In this document: in pieces, positions 1 through 9,495 of the stretch
How the letters are laid out: the number at the start of each line of letters is the position of its first letter
How positions within the stretch are numbered: the first letter of the stretch is position 1
Assembly (NCBI GenBank): GCA_018823415.1
Contig: JAHJIN010000244.1
Coordinates: 1 to 48,162 of the forward strand
Reading direction: 5' to 3'
Source: Chloroflexota bacterium
GTDB lineage: Bacteria; Chloroflexota; JAHJIN01
DNA length: 48,162 nt
Position numbers and translations under genes: made by a program
Notes under the pieces: generated by a model
Seen by the model: only the letters and a program-made list of their open reading frames with translations
Told to the model about the DNA's origin: nothing
Databases searched by the model: none

Positions 1-171
1 CATTTGGCCTACATCACGTTGTTGGTTCAGGTACTGCTCAAAGTAGCCCTGCATCTGCTCGAAATAGGTGCGGGCCATGAACGGCGCCAGGTGAAAGTCC
101 CGGCTGATCTGATCGATGATAGCGGCTTCGGGCGATTTGTTTGCCAGACGGTCGACGGCACTTTGTTCCAT
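1..171 (-). CDS. N-terminal fragment of an unknown protein (possibly DUF1670-like), cut by the window edge
   Basis: The reverse strand from the ATG at 171 is open to the window edge, giving 57 residues that begin MEQSAVDRLANKSPEAA. A GGAGGG ribosome binding site lies 6 nt upstream and a promoter lies behind it, so this is a real start and the plus-strand reading of the same bases is a shadow. The visible part is helical and hydrophilic, with a PFMARTYFEQMQGYF stretch. It vaguely recalls the N-terminus of DUF1670 proteins, which I recall only loosely. It faces away from the lipoprotein array and may belong to an inserted element. The function is unknown. Confidence 0.6.
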   Translation of the reverse strand, partial: MEQSAVDRLANKSPEAAIIDQISRDFHLAPFMARTYFEQMQGYFEQYLNQQRDVGQM

Positions 172-183
172 GATTGTCCCTCC

Positions 184-1323
184 GTGGTAGTATTGTACCA
201 CAGTGGGTCATTTGAACCAATAGGCAGTGTCCTGCGGACGCCCACGGCAGCCCCACCGTTGTCGCTGGAAACAAGCCCGCAAACGTTCCCCCCTGCAGAA
301 ACCTTCCAGGTGGGTCTCGGGGATCTGGACGGCGATGGCGATCTGGATGCCGTGTTCGCCAACAACACGGCGTTTGACAGCTCCCAGGTGTGGCTGAACG
401 ACGGCACCGGCAAGTTCACCGATTCCGGCCAGGAACTCACGCCCCAGGGACATGGTGTGGGCCTGGGGGACCTGGATGGCGACGGCGATCTGGACCTGTT
501 CATCACCTGTGCGACTCTTGGCGCGGCGGCCCCGTATAGCAAAAAGCCAAGCAAGGTGTACCTGAATGATGGCCAGGGCGTGTTCCAGGACACGGGCCAG
601 GATCTGGGGGATACGGAGCTGAGTGGGAATGGCGTCAACCTGATCGACGTGGACGGCGACGGCGATCTCGACGCGTACGTCGTGTACTATGAGGTTGCGG
701 ACAAGATCTATCTGAACGATGGCCAGGCCCAGTTTACCGACGGCGAGATCGCGATCCCGGAAAACGTGGTCTGGGGCGACCTGGATTCGGACGGCGATGT
801 GGACATCTTTAGCAAGGACCTCGAACAGGGGTATAGGGTCCTGCTGAATGACGGCGCCGGCCGCTTTGCCAGCACCTGGGACATGGTGGATAGCCAGGCC
901 ATTGATGGTGGGTTGGCCCTGGGTGATCTGGATGGCGACGGTGACCTGGATGTCCTGGTTGCCAAAGGCGTCCGCTCGGGGGGCAGCTACCCGACCACGC
1001 TGTTGCTGAATGACGGCGCCGGCCGGTTCTCAGACAGCGGCCAGAGCTTGAACCCCACCATGGGCGCCGACCTGGCCATAGGCGATATTGACCGAGACGG
1101 CGACCTGGACGTGTTTGTCTCCAACGCCTTTGCACCCAACGAGGTGTGGCTCAACGACGGGACCGGTCACCTGATCGACAGCGGGTTGCGGTTAAAGAGC
1201 CTGAGCGGAGGTCTGACCGTGAAAGCGTCGCTGGGAGACCTGGACGCCGATGACGACCTCGACGTCTTTGTCGGTTGTTTCTCGGGCAGGACCGAGTTGT
1301 GGTTCAATGGATCAGGGGGTTAA
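184..1323 (+). CDS. VCBS/FG-GAP repeat protein, apparently missing its signal peptide
   Basis: The reading frame is open from base 4, but 4-171 is antisense to a better-supported gene. The first in-frame GTG outside it is used here, and no candidate start (184, 193, 259) has a ribosome binding site. Seven blade-like repeats carry the calcium-binding core G-D-L-D-G-D-G-D-L-D, as in FG-GAP/VCBS propellers of exported proteins. The last repeats are slightly degenerate (DRDGDLD, DADDDLD). The sequence just before the repeats (TPTAAPPLSLETSPQ) looks like the Pro/Thr linker found behind the lipoprotein leaders of the neighbours, but no leader precedes it. The gene is therefore probably truncated at its 5' end by rearrangement, although an undetected leaderless start is possible. 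Its stop lies 2 nt before the next gene's start, so the two are coupled. Confidence 0.7.
   Translation: MVVLYHSGSFEPIGSVLRTPTAAPPLSLETSPQTFPPAETFQVGLGDLDGDGDLDAVFANNTAFDSSQVWLNDGTGKFTDSGQELTPQGHGVGLGDLDGDGDLDLFITCATLGAAAPYSKKPSKVYLNDGQGVFQDTGQDLGDTELSGNGVNLIDVDGDGDLDAYVVYYEVADKIYLNDGQAQFTDGEIAIPENVVWGDLDSDGDVDIFSKDLEQGYRVLLNDGAGRFASTWDMVDSQAIDGGLALGDLDGDGDLDVLVAKGVRSGGSYPTTLLLNDGAGRFSDSGQSLNPTMGADLAIGDIDRDGDLDVFVSNAFAPNEVWLNDGTGHLIDSGLRLKSLSGGLTVKASLGDLDADDDLDVFVGCFSGRTELWFNGSGG
192..220 (-). promoter_or_regulatory. Sigma-70-like promoter for the leftward partial gene
   Basis: Read on the minus strand, TTGGTT (215-220) and TACAAT (192-197) are separated by exactly 17 nt. A TG one base upstream of the -10 box adds an extended -10 element. 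The -10 box lies about 20 nt upstream of the start at 171. Confidence 0.55.
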
Positions 1324-1325
1324 AC

Positions 1326-2507
1326 TTGACTACCCGTTACGTCGTTGCAGCAGCGGTCATCGCCCTGGCCCTGACCGCCGGCTGCGAGGGTGCCGCGTCC
1401 ACGCCGATACCTGTAAGCGAAGTGACGCCGCCGGCAAGCGAGGCCCCGGCCCAGCCCACGGCAGCGACTGCGCTGACGGTCGCCCCGGCACCAAGTCCCA
1501 CGCCAGCCCCGCTGCCGCCCCTGCAGCCCATCTCCGGCGACAATGCCGACCAGATCGTGGAGTTGCGCCGGACCGAGATGCCGGACCTCTGGGAGACACG
1601 GGAGACGTGCGGGGGGGCCTTTAGCCCGGATGGGCGGATGCTTGCGGCTGCCTGCAAGAGTCCTGACATCCCGCTGTGGGACGTGGAGACCGGCCAACTG
1701 GTGCGCACGCTCCGGGGACCCACCAGGCGCGTGTGGGCCAGCGTGGCTTTCAGCCCGGATGGGCAGATGCTGGCCGCCGGCGGGCACGACAGCGGCGTGT
1801 TCCTGTGGGACGTCGCCACGGGGGAACGCCTGCGCAAGGTCGGAGACACGGCGAACGTGAGCGAGCTGGCCTTCAGCCCGGATGGGCAGCGCATCGCCGC
1901 CGGGAACTTCAACGGCTCTGCCGAGGTGTGGGACTTGGTCACCGGCAACCGCCTGGCCGAGTTCCTGGGTCACCGCTCCCGCGTGAACTGCGTGGCCTTT
2001 AGCCCCGACGGGAAATGGGTGGCCTCCGGCGGCGGCGACAACAAGGCTCGCGTGTGGGTCGCGTCCTCCGGCCAGGAGGTCGTCGTGCTGGAAGGACCCA
2101 CCCGCTTTGTGGAAGACATCGCCTTTGCCCCGGACGGCCGCCAGGTTGTCGGCGCCAGCGACGATACCAGGATACGGATATGGAACGTGGACACGGGGGA
2201 GGTAGTGCAAACTTTTGTCGGCCATTATGGCCCGGTGAACGGGGTGACATACAGCCCGGACGGGTGTCTGCTGGCTTCCTGCAGCAACGACCGGACGCTA
2301 CGATTGTGGGACGTGAGCACCGGCAAGCTGCTGGGTAAATTCCAGGGTCACACGGACCTGGCCATCCGGCCGGTCTTTCGCCCGGACAGCACCCTGATCG
2401 CCACGGTGGGTTGGGATGGGGCAGTGATCCTGTGGGGTGTGCCGGTGGACAGAAGATCCGCTTTTGAACCGTGGCTTCTGAAGGTTCGGGTAACGCACGA
2501 CAGTTGA
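1326..2507 (+). CDS. WD40-repeat lipoprotein
   Basis: This is a 393-aa exported lipoprotein. The start is a TTG, chosen because AGGGGG lies 7 nt upstream and because translation then gives MTTRYVV..., the same M-[ST]-x-R leader as the paralogous lipoproteins. The upstream ATG at 1275 lies inside the previous gene and is rejected. The hydrophobic segment ends in LTAGC with Cys20 as the likely lipidation site. A Thr/Pro/Ala-rich linker (about residues 22-80) leads to seven WD40 repeats with FSPDG and LWDV-type cores, enough for one closed propeller. The protein probably acts as a binding scaffold on the outer face of the membrane; no catalytic residues are visible. It is likely co-transcribed with the VCBS gene and the PD40 genes. 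Confidence 0.88.
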   Translation: MTTRYVVAAAVIALALTAGCEGAASTPIPVSEVTPPASEAPAQPTAATALTVAPAPSPTPAPLPPLQPISGDNADQIVELRRTEMPDLWETRETCGGAFSPDGRMLAAACKSPDIPLWDVETGQLVRTLRGPTRRVWASVAFSPDGQMLAAGGHDSGVFLWDVATGERLRKVGDTANVSELAFSPDGQRIAAGNFNGSAEVWDLVTGNRLAEFLGHRSRVNCVAFSPDGKWVASGGGDNKARVWVASSGQEVVVLEGPTRFVEDIAFAPDGRQVVGASDDTRIRIWNVDTGEVVQTFVGHYGPVNGVTYSPDGCLLASCSNDRTLRLWDVSTGKLLGKFQGHTDLAIRPVFRPDSTLIATVGWDGAVILWGVPVDRRSAFEPWLLKVRVTHDS

Positions 2508-2594
2508 CCCAGGGGCCGGGGGAGAACTTTTAACGCCGTCTGGCAGCCCTGACACTCGGTGGAGCCAGAAGCAAAGTAGAAAGGGGTATCGAAC

Positions 2595-3599
2595 ATGTCT
2601 ACACGTTCTATGACCACCATGGCGATGCTGTTAACGCTGATGCTGGTCGTGGGCTGCGAGGCCGCCGGGCCGACACCGATATCATCTGGCGAAAGCGTGA
2701 CCTCGGTGCCACCCACTGCCACATCCCGGCCACCCACGCCGACTGCCTTGCTGCCCCTCAGCGGCAGCGACGTGATCGCCTTCAGCTCCAATCGTGACAA
2801 CGCCAACGGGGCTGAAGTCTATGTCATGGCCGTTCCTGACGGAACGGATGCCGATGGTACCGATCCGCGGCGGTTGACCGACAATCGCGCGGAGGACATA
2901 GCCTCGGATTGGTCGCCAGATGGCACCAGGCTGGCTTTTATGAGCGAGCGCGACGGACACTTTGAGGTCTATGTCATGAATGCGGACGGTTCTGATCAAC
3001 AACGACTGACTTTCGACGCCGGGGACAATAGGTGGCCGGCCTGGTCGCCGGACGGCAACAAGATTGCCTATCAATCGCAGCACGACGGCCACTTTGAGAT
3101 CTATGTGATGAATGCGGACGGCACGAGCCCGCAGCGGCTGACGGACACGACGGCGGACAATATGGACCCGGACTGGTCGCCCGATGGCACTCAGATCGCT
3201 TTTGACAGCACCCGTGATGGTAACCTGGAGATCTATGTGATGAATGCCGACGGGAGCAATGTACGGCGGCTGACGACCAACCCGTCAGCGGATCTGGACC
3301 CGGCCTGGTCACCGGACGGGAAACGGATGGTCTTCATGTCAGGTCCCCCCGGGCAGTCCGGCCTCTACTTGATGGACGCCGATGGTGGCAATGTCACCAG
3401 GCTCCCGATCGGCGATGGTGACGGCTGGTCGCCCACCTGGTCGCCGGACGGCAAGCGGATCGCCTTCTACTCCTACCGCCCCGGTCCTTACCGCGATGGC
3501 AAACCCAATGCCGTCTACGTGGTGGATGCGGACGGCAACAACCTGCGCCAATTGACCGAGCTGGCAACCCGCAGCTTTCACCCGGTCTGGCACCCCTGA
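2595..3599 (+). CDS. PD40/TolB-like propeller lipoprotein (copy A)
   Basis: This is a 334-aa lipoprotein with leader [11 protein letters not shown]... and lipobox VVGC (Cys21), a short Pro/Thr linker and then six PD40 blades carrying WSPDG, IAF and IYVMNADG motifs, as in TolB C-terminal propellers. The start is the ATG preceded by AAAGGGG. Blades near the C-terminus ([27 protein letters not shown]) are almost identical to those of the lipoprotein at 10683, which makes these two the closest paralogs in the window. It ends right after the propeller, whereas the copy at 10683 continues into two more domains. It lies upstream of copy B (3644), presumably in one transcript. The ligand is unknown. 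Confidence 0.9.
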   Translation: MSTRSMTTMAMLLTLMLVVGCEAAGPTPISSGESVTSVPPTATSRPPTPTALLPLSGSDVIAFSSNRDNANGAEVYVMAVPDGTDADGTDPRRLTDNRAEDIASDWSPDGTRLAFMSERDGHFEVYVMNADGSDQQRLTFDAGDNRWPAWSPDGNKIAYQSQHDGHFEIYVMNADGTSPQRLTDTTADNMDPDWSPDGTQIAFDSTRDGNLEIYVMNADGSNVRRLTTNPSADLDPAWSPDGKRMVFMSGPPGQSGLYLMDADGGNVTRLPIGDGDGWSPTWSPDGKRIAFYSYRPGPYRDGKPNAVYVVDADGNNLRQLTELATRSFHPVWHP

Positions 3600-3643
3600 T
3601 GCCCAGACAACATCAAACGCCTAGCAGGAAAGGAATATCGAAA

Positions 3644-4900
3644 GTGTCTAGCCGTTCCGTGACCCTCTTGGCCCTGCTGCTCGTCCTGGCCTTGACCGTC
3701 GGCTGCGAGGCCACCGTGCCCGCGCCGACCTCGGTGCCGCTGGTCAGCCCCGTGCCGGCGACTTCTGTGCCACCCACCGCCACATCTATGCCACCGACCC
3801 CGGTGCCGACTGCCTCTTCGACAGTCTTGCCGCCTCTCACCGGCAGCGGCGGTGGCGTGATCGCCTTCAGCTCCGAGCGCGATGGGAACATGGAGATCTA
3901 TATCATGAACGCCGATGGCAGCGACCAGCGGCGGCTGACCGACCAACCCGGGGAAGATTATTGGCCCACCTGGTCACCCGATGGCTCGCAGATCGCCTTT
4001 GCCTCCGACCGCAACGGCAACTTTGAGATCTATGTCATGAACGCCGATGGCAGCAACCAGCGACGGCTGACCGACAACAGCGCCAACGATCTGGAACCGG
4101 CCTGGTCGCCCGATGGCTCGCAGATCGCCTTCATGCACCACAGCGCAGGCAAGGGCGCCATCTATGTCATGGACGTGGGGGGCAGTAATCGGCGGGCGTT
4201 GACCGACGGCAGCGGTGACGACTGGCTACCGGCCTGGTCGCCCGATGGGTCCTGGATTGCCTTTGTCTCTCACCGGGATGGCAACCCGGAGATCTATGTC
4301 ATGGCCTCTGACGGCAGCAACCTGCGGCGGCTGACCGACAACGTGGGTGACGATAGCTACCCGGCCTGGTCACCAGATGGCGCACGGCTCTCTTTCTTCT
4401 CCGTGCGCGAGGGGAGCCGCGGGCTCTATGTGATGGATGCCGATGGCGGTAATGTGCAAAAGTTGACTCGTGACGACGCTGCCGTCTGGGTGTCCGCCTG
4501 GTCACCGGATGGCACCAAGATCGCGTTCACCTCCGATCGCGACGGCAATCGCGAGATCTATGTGATGGACGTGGGTGGCGCCGAACAAGGTTCGGGCGAC
4601 CTGCGGCGACTGACGAATGACCCCGGGCTGGACGGTATTCCTGCCTGGCAACCCAGTTTGCCTCCCCTGGCGATCACCTTTGTCGACAACGACAGTTTTC
4701 TCGTCATCTCCGGCGAGACCAAGATCCTCACGGACGCGTCCGAGATCGTCCCGCCAATGGTCTGGCAGCGGATAGCCCAGGCCCGACCCCCTTTCGACGA
4801 CGTCGACCTGATTTTTGAACAGGATCGACCTGGAGATCCTCAACCCGCCTCACTGTGTCGTGCGCGAACATCGACTTTAGAGGAGGCCGGCTATGTCTGA
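3644..4900 (+). CDS. PD40 propeller lipoprotein with a broken metallo-beta-lactamase tail (copy B)
   Basis: This protein has 418 aa from a GTG start. The ATG at 3599 overlaps the previous stop, but the GTG is preferred: its leader (AAAGGAATATCGAAA then GTGTCTA) matches that of gene 2595 base for base at most positions, and it gives MSSRSVT... with lipobox TVGC (Cys21). Seven PD40 blades follow. After them, residues from [12 protein letters not shown] to PPFDDVDLI match the gene at 13084 up to the point where that gene enters its THAHSDH metal motif. Here the motif is deleted. The DNA then matches the paralog again near 4822 in another frame ([10 protein letters not shown], against ISLEILNLPH), and the reading ends with 25 or so unrelated residues. 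The propeller is probably functional and the hydrolase lost. The stop overlaps the next start by 8 nt. Confidence 0.85.
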   Translation: MSSRSVTLLALLLVLALTVGCEATVPAPTSVPLVSPVPATSVPPTATSMPPTPVPTASSTVLPPLTGSGGGVIAFSSERDGNMEIYIMNADGSDQRRLTDQPGEDYWPTWSPDGSQIAFASDRNGNFEIYVMNADGSNQRRLTDNSANDLEPAWSPDGSQIAFMHHSAGKGAIYVMDVGGSNRRALTDGSGDDWLPAWSPDGSWIAFVSHRDGNPEIYVMASDGSNLRRLTDNVGDDSYPAWSPDGARLSFFSVREGSRGLYVMDADGGNVQKLTRDDAAVWVSAWSPDGTKIAFTSDRDGNREIYVMDVGGAEQGSGDLRRLTNDPGLDGIPAWQPSLPPLAITFVDNDSFLVISGETKILTDASEIVPPMVWQRIAQARPPFDDVDLIFEQDRPGDPQPASLCRARTSTLEEAGYV

Positions 4901-6464
4901 CCGTCACACAACCACCAGACGCCTGACCCGAACCGTGCTACTCTTGTTTGTCCTCGTCCTGCTCGCCGTCGTGGCCTTGGGGGCTGTGTCCATCGCGCGG
5001 GACACGCTGAGCACGTGGGCACGGTCCCCGTTCGCTGCGACGGCAATTCCTCCAACTGTGGCCCCGGTCCCGCCCACCGCGACGCTGCCGGTCGTGCCGG
5101 CCGACGGTGGTCTGGTCACCGGGCGCGTGGACCGGCCTGGGGGAGAAGCCCCGGCCCTGAGCCTGTTCTTCGAGGACACTGCCACCGAGGCCGTGACCGT
5201 CGTCTCCCTGGCGCCGGGGCAGACCGACTACACCGCCGCACTATCGGCCGGCGTCTACCATGCCTACACCTGGCTCCCCCCGGACTATCGCGAAAAGGGC
5301 GCGTACACCACTGACCTGTCGCACACCCTGGGCGCTATCACCGTGACGGTGGGGAACACCTTTGCCGGGGTCGACGTCACGGACTGGTACACGCCGGCAG
5401 GTGAGCCTCTGGTGCTGCTGGGCACCCTCGTGGACGGGACCGGCGCGGACCCTGTGCCGGGGGCCGCCCTGGTGATCCGCGAGACGCGCATCGTGGCGGT
5501 GGGGCCACGGACCCTGGTGCCGGTGCCGGCCACGACCCAGACCTTCGACGCTCCTCAGGCCACCCTGCTGCCGGGCTTTATCAACACCCACGTCCACAAT
5601 GCCTACCGTGCTGCGAACCTGCGGGCCTGGGCGCGGGCCGGTGTGACCACGGTGCGCGACGTGGGGGCGCCGGCTGGCATGCCGTACTTTACCATGCGCG
5701 ACAAGCTGCGCGCCGACCCCCGCAACGCCTGGCTCATCGCCTCCGGCCCCCTTGTGACGGTACCGGAGGGCTATCCCATCGCCGGAAACAATTTTACCTC
5801 CCTGACGGTTACCTCCCCTGAGGACGCTCGCCCAAAGATCGGCAAGCTCGTCGACGACGGCGCCGACGTCATCAAGATCACGTTGACGGCCGGTGTCTTT
5901 CCCACGCTCTCGCCGGCCGAGGCCGCGGCCATCGTGGAGACCGCGCACCAGGGCGGTATCCCGGTGACAGTCCATGCCACCAACGCCCGCAACCTGCGTC
6001 TGGCCCTGGACGCCGGCGTGGACGACGTGTGCCATATCGCCACCGATCACGTGCCGGACCAGGACATCCAGCGCATGGTGGACGCCGGCGTGGCCTGGGT
6101 GCCCACCTTCGAGCCGCTGGAGGGCCGAGGCGCCGACAACCTGCGTCGCTTTCTCCAGGCCGGCGGCGTGGTGGCCCTGGGCAACGACGGCGGCTACCTG
6201 CCGGGGATCCAGATCGGCATGCCGATAGAGGAAATCGACTGGATGACCAAGGCCGGGATGACGCCCATGCAGATCATCGTGGCCTCTACCCAGAACGCTG
6301 CCACCGTGTGCCAACGGCAGGGGAGCCTGGGTACCCTGGAGGTGGGCAAGCTCGCTGACGTGTTCGTGGTGGACGGTGACCCGTTGCAGGACCTGCACGT
6401 GCTGACCGACGTTCTGCTCGTGGTGCACCACGGCGTTATCATTCGCATGGAGGAAACCGAATGA
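4893..6464 (+). CDS. Membrane-anchored amidohydrolase (imidazolonepropionase-like)
   Basis: This is a 523-aa protein with AGGAGG 6 nt before the ATG. Residues about 14-36 form an uncleaved-looking membrane anchor, followed by a Pro/Thr linker and a small beta-rich domain (about 70-165). The amidohydrolase barrel runs from about 168 to the end. Metal and catalytic positions are visible: HVH in [11 protein letters not shown], the bridging Lys in ADVIKIT, His in VTVHATN, His in CHIATDH and Asp in LGNDGG. It therefore looks active as a hydrolase of cyclic amides or dipeptide-like substrates, acting outside the membrane; the exact substrate cannot be told. It overlaps the next start by 4 nt (ATGA), so translation is coupled to the radical SAM gene. 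Confidence 0.88.
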   Translation: MSDRHTTTRRLTRTVLLLFVLVLLAVVALGAVSIARDTLSTWARSPFAATAIPPTVAPVPPTATLPVVPADGGLVTGRVDRPGGEAPALSLFFEDTATEAVTVVSLAPGQTDYTAALSAGVYHAYTWLPPDYREKGAYTTDLSHTLGAITVTVGNTFAGVDVTDWYTPAGEPLVLLGTLVDGTGADPVPGAALVIRETRIVAVGPRTLVPVPATTQTFDAPQATLLPGFINTHVHNAYRAANLRAWARAGVTTVRDVGAPAGMPYFTMRDKLRADPRNAWLIASGPLVTVPEGYPIAGNNFTSLTVTSPEDARPKIGKLVDDGADVIKITLTAGVFPTLSPAEAAAIVETAHQGGIPVTVHATNARNLRLALDAGVDDVCHIATDHVPDQDIQRMVDAGVAWVPTFEPLEGRGADNLRRFLQAGGVVALGNDGGYLPGIQIGMPIEEIDWMTKAGMTPMQIIVASTQNAATVCQRQGSLGTLEVGKLADVFVVDGDPLQDLHVLTDVLLVVHHGVIIRMEETE

Positions 6465-7621
6465 AGATCCTGTTGATAGAACCCCACAAATCACCGGTGA
6501 CCATCGGCGGCGAGGATGTGTTCCTATACGAACCCCTGGCCCTGGAGTACGTCGCTGCCGGCGTGGCCCCGGACCACGACGTGCGCATCCTGGACCTGCG
6601 TCTGGAAAAGGACCTGCTCGGCGTATTCGCCGATTTCAACCCCGACATCGTGGGCATCACGGCGTACACCGTGCACGTGAACGTGGTCAAAAAGCTCTTT
6701 GAGCAGGTCAAGCAGTGAAACCCCCAGGTGTTCACCGTGGTCGGCGGCCATCACGCCACGGTATCGCCCCAGGATTTTATCACGCCATCCATTGACCTCA
6801 TCGTCATCGGGGAAGGGGTGTTGGCCTTCCGCGAGATCGTCCGGCGCTTTGAGCGGGGCGATGGGTTCGACGACGTGCCCGGCGTTGCCTTTGCGAGAGA
6901 TGGCCATCTGGTCCGGACCAATGAGCCGGCGATGACGGACCTGGACGCCTTGCCGTTCCCGGATCGCAGCCTCACGGCGCGGTACCGGCCGCACTATTAC
7001 TCAGAATACATGAGGCCCCTGGCGTCCATCCGCACCTCCAAGGGCTGTCCGCACCGCTGCACATTCTGCGCGCTGTGGAAGCTTACCGGGGGGCGCTACC
7101 TCAAACGCCAACCGGAGCAGGTGGTCGCCGAGTTGGCGGCCCTGGACGCAGAGTATGTCTTTTTCGCCGATGACGAATCGCTCGTGGATGCGTCCCGGAT
7201 GAAAGAGTTGGCCCGCCTCATCCAGGAAGCGGGCATCCGCAAGCGCTACTTTCTCTACGGCCGCAGCGATACCATCGTCCGGCACCCGGACCTCCTGGCC
7301 CTGTGGCGCGACGTTGGCCTGGAGCGCGTGTTCGTGGGGCTTGAATTCGCCAGGGATGAGGACCTGGCTTACATTCACAAAGGCTCTACGTCCAGCGACA
7401 ACGAGCGAGCCGTACGGATCCTGCAAGACTTGGGCATCGAGCTATACGCCTCGTTCATCGTGCGGCCCGAGTTCGACCACGCGGATTTCGCCGCGCTCCG
7501 GCGCTACTGCCGGGACCTGGACTTGAGCTTTGCCTCCTTTGCCATGCTCACGCCGCTGCCGGGCACCGATCTCTACGAGCAAGTCAAGGACCAGCTCATC
7601 ACTCACGACTATGACTATTTG
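6461..7621 (+). pseudogene. B12-binding-domain radical SAM protein, broken by a nonsense codon and a 3' truncation
   Basis: The N-terminal part is a cobalamin-binding Rossmann domain ([11 protein letters not shown]... DIVGITAYTVHV, then VVGGHHATV). The radical SAM core follows with the cluster motif C-P-H-R-C-T-F-C. Two faults break the gene. Codon 86 (6716-6718) is TGA, in the middle of the B12 domain; the same frame resumes at once with NPQVFTVVGG, and a TGG would restore a Trp. At about 7621 the radical SAM sequence (DLYEQVKDQLITHDYDY) stops and the frame continues only as antisense of the recombinase. TGA is a normal stop elsewhere in the window, so recoding is unlikely. The family (BchE-like) includes methyltransferases and ring-forming enzymes; the substrate is unknown. 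The start has GGAGG 8 nt upstream. Confidence 0.8.
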
Positions 7622-9203
7622 GGGACACAATTGGCAAGGTTTCCTCACCTACCAGGCACCGGGCGTATACCACCTTCTGGCCGTCCTCTATGGTCAAAGT
7701 CGCTTGAACGTCCAGTAGTTCGATCAAGTTCCGCCGGTGCGTAAAGTCGGCGTCGGCTTCCTCTACCGCTTCCCGGATGGTTGCCGCAAAGTCCACGATG
7801 GTCTGTACTTGCTCGGCGGTCAAGGTCTGGGCCTCGATCTGCGCAGCCAGGCCCGACCGCTCCCACTGCAAGGCGGCGATGGTGGTCTCAAGCCGGGTCT
7901 TGCGCTCGGTGAGCATCTCGCGTGGAAAGTCCCCAGCCAGGTAGAGGTCAAGTAGCTTGTCCAGTTGCTTCTGGTCATCACCTAACAGGTCGTCTATCAC
8001 GGCCAGGCGTTGACGCAGCGGCCGGTTCACGGCCTCCCGGTCGGCTTGTTCGGTCTGCAAGCCGTGGGCCAGGGCCGCCGGGTCTGCGAAAAAGGACTTG
8101 ATCCACTCCCATACGGTGGCGTCGGTGTGGTCGGCCCGGAATTGAGGCAGGTGGCAATCGCTCGTGGTGGCATGGGAACGATACCGGCTACCACAGTGGT
8201 AGTAGGGCCAGGTCCCGCTTTTGCGTCCGTTGCTGGTGGTAAGCGCCCCCATCTTGTACCCGCAATCGCCACACGTCACGCGCCGGGATAGCAAGTACTG
8301 GTTTTTGGTGTTGCGCCGGGACATGGCCTTGTTGCGTTGTAGGCGCTTTTGCGCCGCGTCCCACACGGCCCGGTCAACCAGTGGGGGCACATCGACCGCA
8401 ATCCAATGTTCAAGCGGGTTCTGGCCGTTCTTATGGTTTTTGCCATAGTACCACGTGCCAGTATAGGTCTCGTTACTGAGCATTTTTTGAAGCGTTGACG
8501 GTGCCCAGGGCCGCGCCCCGGTCCCCGCGCCGTTGGTCATTGACCAGGTGGGCACGCCCATATCGGTGAGGTCTTTGGTAATGGCGCGCATGGACAACGG
8601 CCCGTTGTCACCGTTGCCAATGGTGTACCACTCAAAGACCAGGCGCACGATCTGCGCTTCCGGCTCGTGCACTTGCAACTCCCACTTGCCGTCAACGTCA
8701 ACCACGCGATAGCCGTAGGGTGTCCGGGCATGCATCAGCACACTACCCGATTTGACCTTCAGTCGGCGCGCGCGCACCGTGCGTTCAATGGTCTTCTCTC
8801 GTTCATACTCGGCAATGACGGCCCGCACATTTTTCATAAGTTGGCCCTCGGGTGTGTCTGGATACTCACCCAGGACGTATTCTACCGCTACCCCGGCCCG
8901 GTTTAGCTCGCCTTCCACGATCAATTGTTTGGCAAGCCCCCGGGCGAAACGGTCAAGCTCGCGCGTGACCAACACGTCGGCTTGGCCCGCGCGGGCCATT
9001 TCCAGCGCCCGGCCCAACTCGGGCAGTTCAAACGTTGCGCCGGACGCGCCCCGGTCATTTTCTGCTAGTTCGGCCACGATGGTGGTATAACCGTGATCTT
9101 GGGCGTACTCCCGGCACATGTCCATCTGGCCCTTGAGGTTGCGACCGTCCTTGTCCCGGTCGTCACCGCTCACCCGCGCGTACAGTATAGCTCGCTTGCT
9201 CAT
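7599..9203 (-). CDS. Large serine recombinase (integrase/resolvase family)
   Basis: This is a 534-aa site-specific recombinase. The start is the ATG at 9203, with AGGTGA upstream, giving MSKRAILYARVS; Ser12 is the catalytic nucleophile. The order is: resolvase domain with ...RELDRFARG (about 1-150), the Recombinase domain with PYGYR (about 160-280), a zinc ribbon with Cys pairs in CGDCG and a later HCG...C (about 310-355), then a coiled-coil-rich C-terminus. This is the architecture of phage and ICE integrases that use short att sites. Its last codons (after IVSP) run into target DNA, so the natural C-terminus may differ by a few residues. It is probably the mover of this element. Confidence 0.92.
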   Translation of the reverse strand: MSKRAILYARVSGDDRDKDGRNLKGQMDMCREYAQDHGYTTIVAELAENDRGASGATFELPELGRALEMARAGQADVLVTRELDRFARGLAKQLIVEGELNRAGVAVEYVLGEYPDTPEGQLMKNVRAVIAEYEREKTIERTVRARRLKVKSGSVLMHARTPYGYRVVDVDGKWELQVHEPEAQIVRLVFEWYTIGNGDNGPLSMRAITKDLTDMGVPTWSMTNGAGTGARPWAPSTLQKMLSNETYTGTWYYGKNHKNGQNPLEHWIAVDVPPLVDRAVWDAAQKRLQRNKAMSRRNTKNQYLLSRRVTCGDCGYKMGALTTSNGRKSGTWPYYHCGSRYRSHATTSDCHLPQFRADHTDATVWEWIKSFFADPAALAHGLQTEQADREAVNRPLRQRLAVIDDLLGDDQKQLDKLLDLYLAGDFPREMLTERKTRLETTIAALQWERSGLAAQIEAQTLTAEQVQTIVDFAATIREAVEEADADFTHRRNLIELLDVQATLTIEDGQKVVYARCLVGEETLPIVSPNSHSRE

Positions 9204-9237
9204 TGCTTCACCTCGCTTCTTCGAGTATAATACCCGC

Positions 9238-9278
9238 GTGGGCCTGGCCCCGGCTGCCAAGCATAGAGCCAGGCCCAC
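9238..9278. repeat. 11-bp inverted repeat upstream of the recombinase
   Basis: GTGGGCCTGGC (9238-9248) and GCCAGGCCCAC (9268-9278) form a perfect inverted repeat with a 19-nt spacer. It lies between the recombinase start and the end of the 52-aa ORF, next to a TATTATAC box on the minus strand. It could be an operator controlling recombinase expression or a hairpin ending the upstream transcript. The sequence alone does not separate these. Confidence 0.5.
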
Positions 9279-9309
9279 CGTCCTGGGGCTGGTGTGCAAG
9301 CATCAGCCC

Positions 9310-9468
9310 CTAATCCACTGCCACTTTGCCTGTGACCACCTCCCACCAAGAAGCTAGACGCTCGCGCAGATCAGCGCACTCCCACGCATCGGCCAGCGTT
9401 GCCGCGAGTTCCCGAAGCGCCTCGCGCCAGCCCATATACTTCCTGTTCCGCTTCAACACGTTGGTCAT
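9310..9468 (-). CDS. Small hypothetical protein of the recombinase element
   Basis: This is a 52-aa ORF that starts MTNVLKRNRKYMGW and ends VTGKVAVD. A strong GGAGG lies 8 nt upstream of the ATG at 9468. The protein is basic at its N-terminus and Trp-rich (four Trp), with an Ala/Leu-rich helix in the middle. No domain is recognised. It sits between the ribbon-helix-helix gene and the recombinase on the same strand, in the position where accessory or directionality factors often lie, but that role is only a guess. Confidence 0.55.
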   Translation of the reverse strand: MTNVLKRNRKYMGWREALRELAATLADAWECADLRERLASWWEVVTGKVAVD

Positions 9469-9495
9469 TTTAGCACCTCCTCTCCTTAAAATGAA

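Noticed and set aside
5241..6494. A 417-codon open frame on the minus strand
   Set aside because: It is antisense to the amidohydrolase, whose catalytic motifs and start signals are clear; no motif is visible in the reverse frame.
6716..6718. Selenocysteine or Trp recoding of the TGA in the radical SAM gene
   Set aside because: TGA ends several intact genes here, and no SECIS-like hairpin follows. A nonsense change or sequence error is simpler.
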